Shown in pieces: positions 6,659 to 7,449 of a stretch of DNA of 7,449 nt; position 1 is the stretch's first letter, and each line of letters begins with the position of its first letter. This DNA is from Candidatus Nanohaloarchaea archaeon (GTDB lineage Archaea > EX4484-52 > DAOVKX01). Position numbers and translations under genes: made by a program. The notes below the pieces were generated by a model. That model was not told the origin of the DNA. It searched no databases and saw only the letters and a program-made list of their open reading frames with translations. Location: contig DAOVKX010000049.1 in the NCBI GenBank assembly GCA_030631505.1, forward strand, positions 1 to 7,449, given 5' to 3'.

Positions 6659-7258
6659 TTATTTTTTTGCGATAACAACAAAATATTTTATCATTGGATG
6701 ATAAGATTGTTCCCTTACTATGTTAAAATCTAAAGTTTTCAAATAATCAATAAAATCATTTCTTTTATACATTGTATCATAAGGATGTTTGAGAGTTTTC
6801 TTCATGAACCATCCAAAAAACCCATTAAATGTTTCTATTGATAAATCCTCTAAAATCAATTTCCCGCCTGGTTTTAACACTCTTTTTAATTCTTTCAAAC
6901 AATCTTTCCAATTAGGAATATGATGAATAATTCCAAAATCAAAAATAGCATCAAATTGATTGGATTTATATTTTAGACTTGAAGCATCTCCAACCTCAAA
7001 ATATATTGATGAGTCAGTATTATTTTCTTTAGCCAATTTAATCATTCTTTCGTCTAAATCAACAGCATAAATTTCTTTAGGAGAAAAATATTTTTTGATT
7101 AATTTAGCTCCAGTACCATTCCCACATCCAATTTCTAAAACAACCTTGCCTGATGGTAATGAAGATAATTTTCTTAATCTTTTAGCTTCAAGTCTATCTT
7201 GGATATAGGTTCTAATAGGATTATTCATCAATAAAAATTCAAGCTTATTAACTATCAT
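6659..7258 (-). CDS. Class I SAM-dependent methyltransferase (Methyltransf_11/25-like)
   Basis: A 199-residue Rossmann-fold methyltransferase. Motif I is VVLEIGCGNGTG (39-50), binding AdoMet. The acidic residue ending strand 2 is D67 (YAVDLDERM), GDASSL (90-95) contacts the adenine side, post-motif I is FDAIFDFGIIHHI (102-114), and RVLKPGGKLILED (126-138) is the strand 5 region. The short C-terminal part (about 139-199) has aromatic and basic residues (FFGWFMKKTLKHPY) that would shape the substrate pocket. The substrate cannot be told: small-molecule, lipid/quinone and protein methylases share this layout. ATG 7258 fits a leaderless promoter; M11 (ATG 7228) is an alternative. The gene looks distinctly AT-rich (15 of 60 G+C in the line from 6661, against 26 of 60 in the infB line from 1021) and lies between inverted repeats, suggesting acquisition. 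Confidence 0.92.
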   Translation of the reverse strand: MIVNKLEFLLMNNPIRTYIQDRLEAKRLRKLSSLPSGKVVLEIGCGNGTGAKLIKKYFSPKEIYAVDLDERMIKLAKENNTDSSIYFEVGDASSLKYKSNQFDAIFDFGIIHHIPNWKDCLKELKRVLKPGGKLILEDLSIETFNGFFGWFMKKTLKHPYDTMYKRNDFIDYLKTLDFNIVREQSYHPMIKYFVVIAKK

Positions 7259-7280
7259 ATTTCAAGGATAAATTCATAGA

Positions 7281-7290
7281 GATATAAATG
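7281..7290 (-). promoter_or_regulatory. TATA box for the methyltransferase gene
   Basis: The minus strand reads CATTTATATC, centred about 27.5 nt before ATG 7258, the spacing expected for leaderless archaeal transcription. It lies between the right inverted-repeat arm and the gene, so the promoter travels with the gene inside the cassette. Confidence 0.55.
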
Positions 7291-7295
7291 TTTTG

Positions 7296-7343
7296 ATAAG
7301 GGGTTTTTTCTTTTTTTCTCAAATCTAAAAATTGAATATAACA
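7296..7343 (-). repeat. Right inverted-repeat arm of the methyltransferase cassette (part of R3)
   Basis: Reading the minus strand from 7343: TGTTATATTC (7343-7334), 2 nt, TTTTTAGATTTGAGAAA (7331-7315), 2 nt, AAGAAAAAACCCCTTAT (7312-7296). The same three blocks occur in the same order on the plus strand at 6538-6547, 6597-6613 and 6646-6662, with a single mismatch in 44 positions. In the left arm the gaps are 49 and 32 nt and hold hairpins; here they are 2 nt each. The two arms therefore differ by presence or absence of hairpin modules. Confidence 0.6.
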
Positions 7344-7370
7344 TGCGTTATCATTTTTTGCAACTTTCTC

Positions 7371-7418
7371 TGTCCGCGGACAACTGAACCCCATATCGTC
7401 ATGGGAACTCAAATTTTA
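7371..7418 (-). repeat. R3 outer part: palindrome, hairpin and R1-derived block
   Basis: TGTCCGCGGACA (7371-7382) is a perfect 12-bp palindrome. CCCAT/ATGGG (7390-7394 with 7401-7405) is a 5-bp hairpin with a 6-nt loop, the same geometry as TCCCA/TGGGA in R1. On the minus strand TAAAATTTGAGTTCCC (7418-7403) is an exact 16-nt match to R1 3563-3578. In the minus frame entering from 7449 this would read 16 residues ending IKFEFP and a TGA at 7401-7399, possibly the tail of a gene beyond the right edge, but that is too short to call. Confidence 0.4.
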
Positions 7419-7449
7419 TTGAACTTAACAAAAGCTTTATCTGTTGTTG

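Larger units (their letters stand above)
6448..6662 (+). repeat. Intergenic structured repeat R2 (homologue of R1; left arm of the methyltransferase cassette)
   Basis: Second copy of the R1 family, ending over the methyltransferase stop codon. It holds five hairpins with GNA triloops: TTTTTTCC-GCA-GGAAAAAA (6476-6494), GAAACCT-GCA-AGGTTTC (6505-6521), TCC-GAA-GGA (6548-6556), TTCC-GAA-GGAA (6576-6586) and TCTGC-GAA-GCAGA (6625-6637). An outer pair CTAAAATTT/AAATTTTAG (6557-6565 with 6586-6594) encloses the fourth. Three blocks, TGTTATATTC (6538-6547), TTTTTAGATTTGAGAAA (6597-6613) and AAGAAAAAGCCCCTTAT (6646-6662), recur in the same order but inverted at 7343-7296. It lies 3' of the methyltransferase gene and 5' of the secreted-protein gene. 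Confidence 0.65.

Overview
The window looks archaeal, most likely from a DPANN-type genome (Woesearchaeota/Pacearchaeota/Nanoarchaeota-like). The reasons are an archaeal translation initiation factor aIF5B, a DNA primase in which the PriS catalytic domain and the PriL iron-sulfur domain are fused in one chain (known from Nanoarchaeum), archaeal TATA boxes about 26-28 nt upstream of start codons (leaderless-style genes), and a large Cys-rich secreted protein with MopE-like and calcium-loop motifs. The phylum is an inference; no rRNA gene or other marker in the window fixes it.

Layout: (1) 1-141, the 5' end of an unrecognised minus-strand gene that runs off the left edge. (2) 142-311, a divergent promoter region with one TATA box per direction. 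(3) 315-3386, a plus-strand informational pair, infB (aIF5B) followed 30 nt later by the fused primase; probably co-transcribed. (4) 3387-3729, an intergenic region carrying a structured repeat (called R1 here) with a broken small reading frame. (5) 3730-6318, minus strand, a secreted protein of about 862 residues with a signal peptide, propeller-like repeats, MopE-like motifs and Asp-rich calcium loops. (6) 6319-6658, its promoter and a second repeat copy (R2), which includes an intact 39-codon ORF. (7) 6659-7258, minus strand, an AT-rich class I SAM-dependent methyltransferase. (8) 7259-7449, its promoter and a third, rearranged repeat region (R3) in inverted orientation relative to R2.

The part least explained by known genes is the repeat family. 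R1 and R2 are diverged homologues about 200 nt long. Their differences often keep a shared reading frame (F-K/R-E/D-V-F, then SEPLN-x-CY-x-L), and they are full of small perfect hairpins closed by GNA triloops (GCA or GAA), including the exact heptamer GCGAAGC. R2 and R3 share three collinear blocks in inverted orientation on either side of the methyltransferase gene, so that gene sits in an inverted-repeat-bounded cassette of about 0.8 kb with no transposase inside.

Functionally, infB and the primase are housekeeping. The secreted protein and the methyltransferase are accessory genes set among repeat elements. No rRNA, tRNA, CRISPR array or transposase gene was seen. All alignments and hairpins were read by eye from the sequence; no database search was made.
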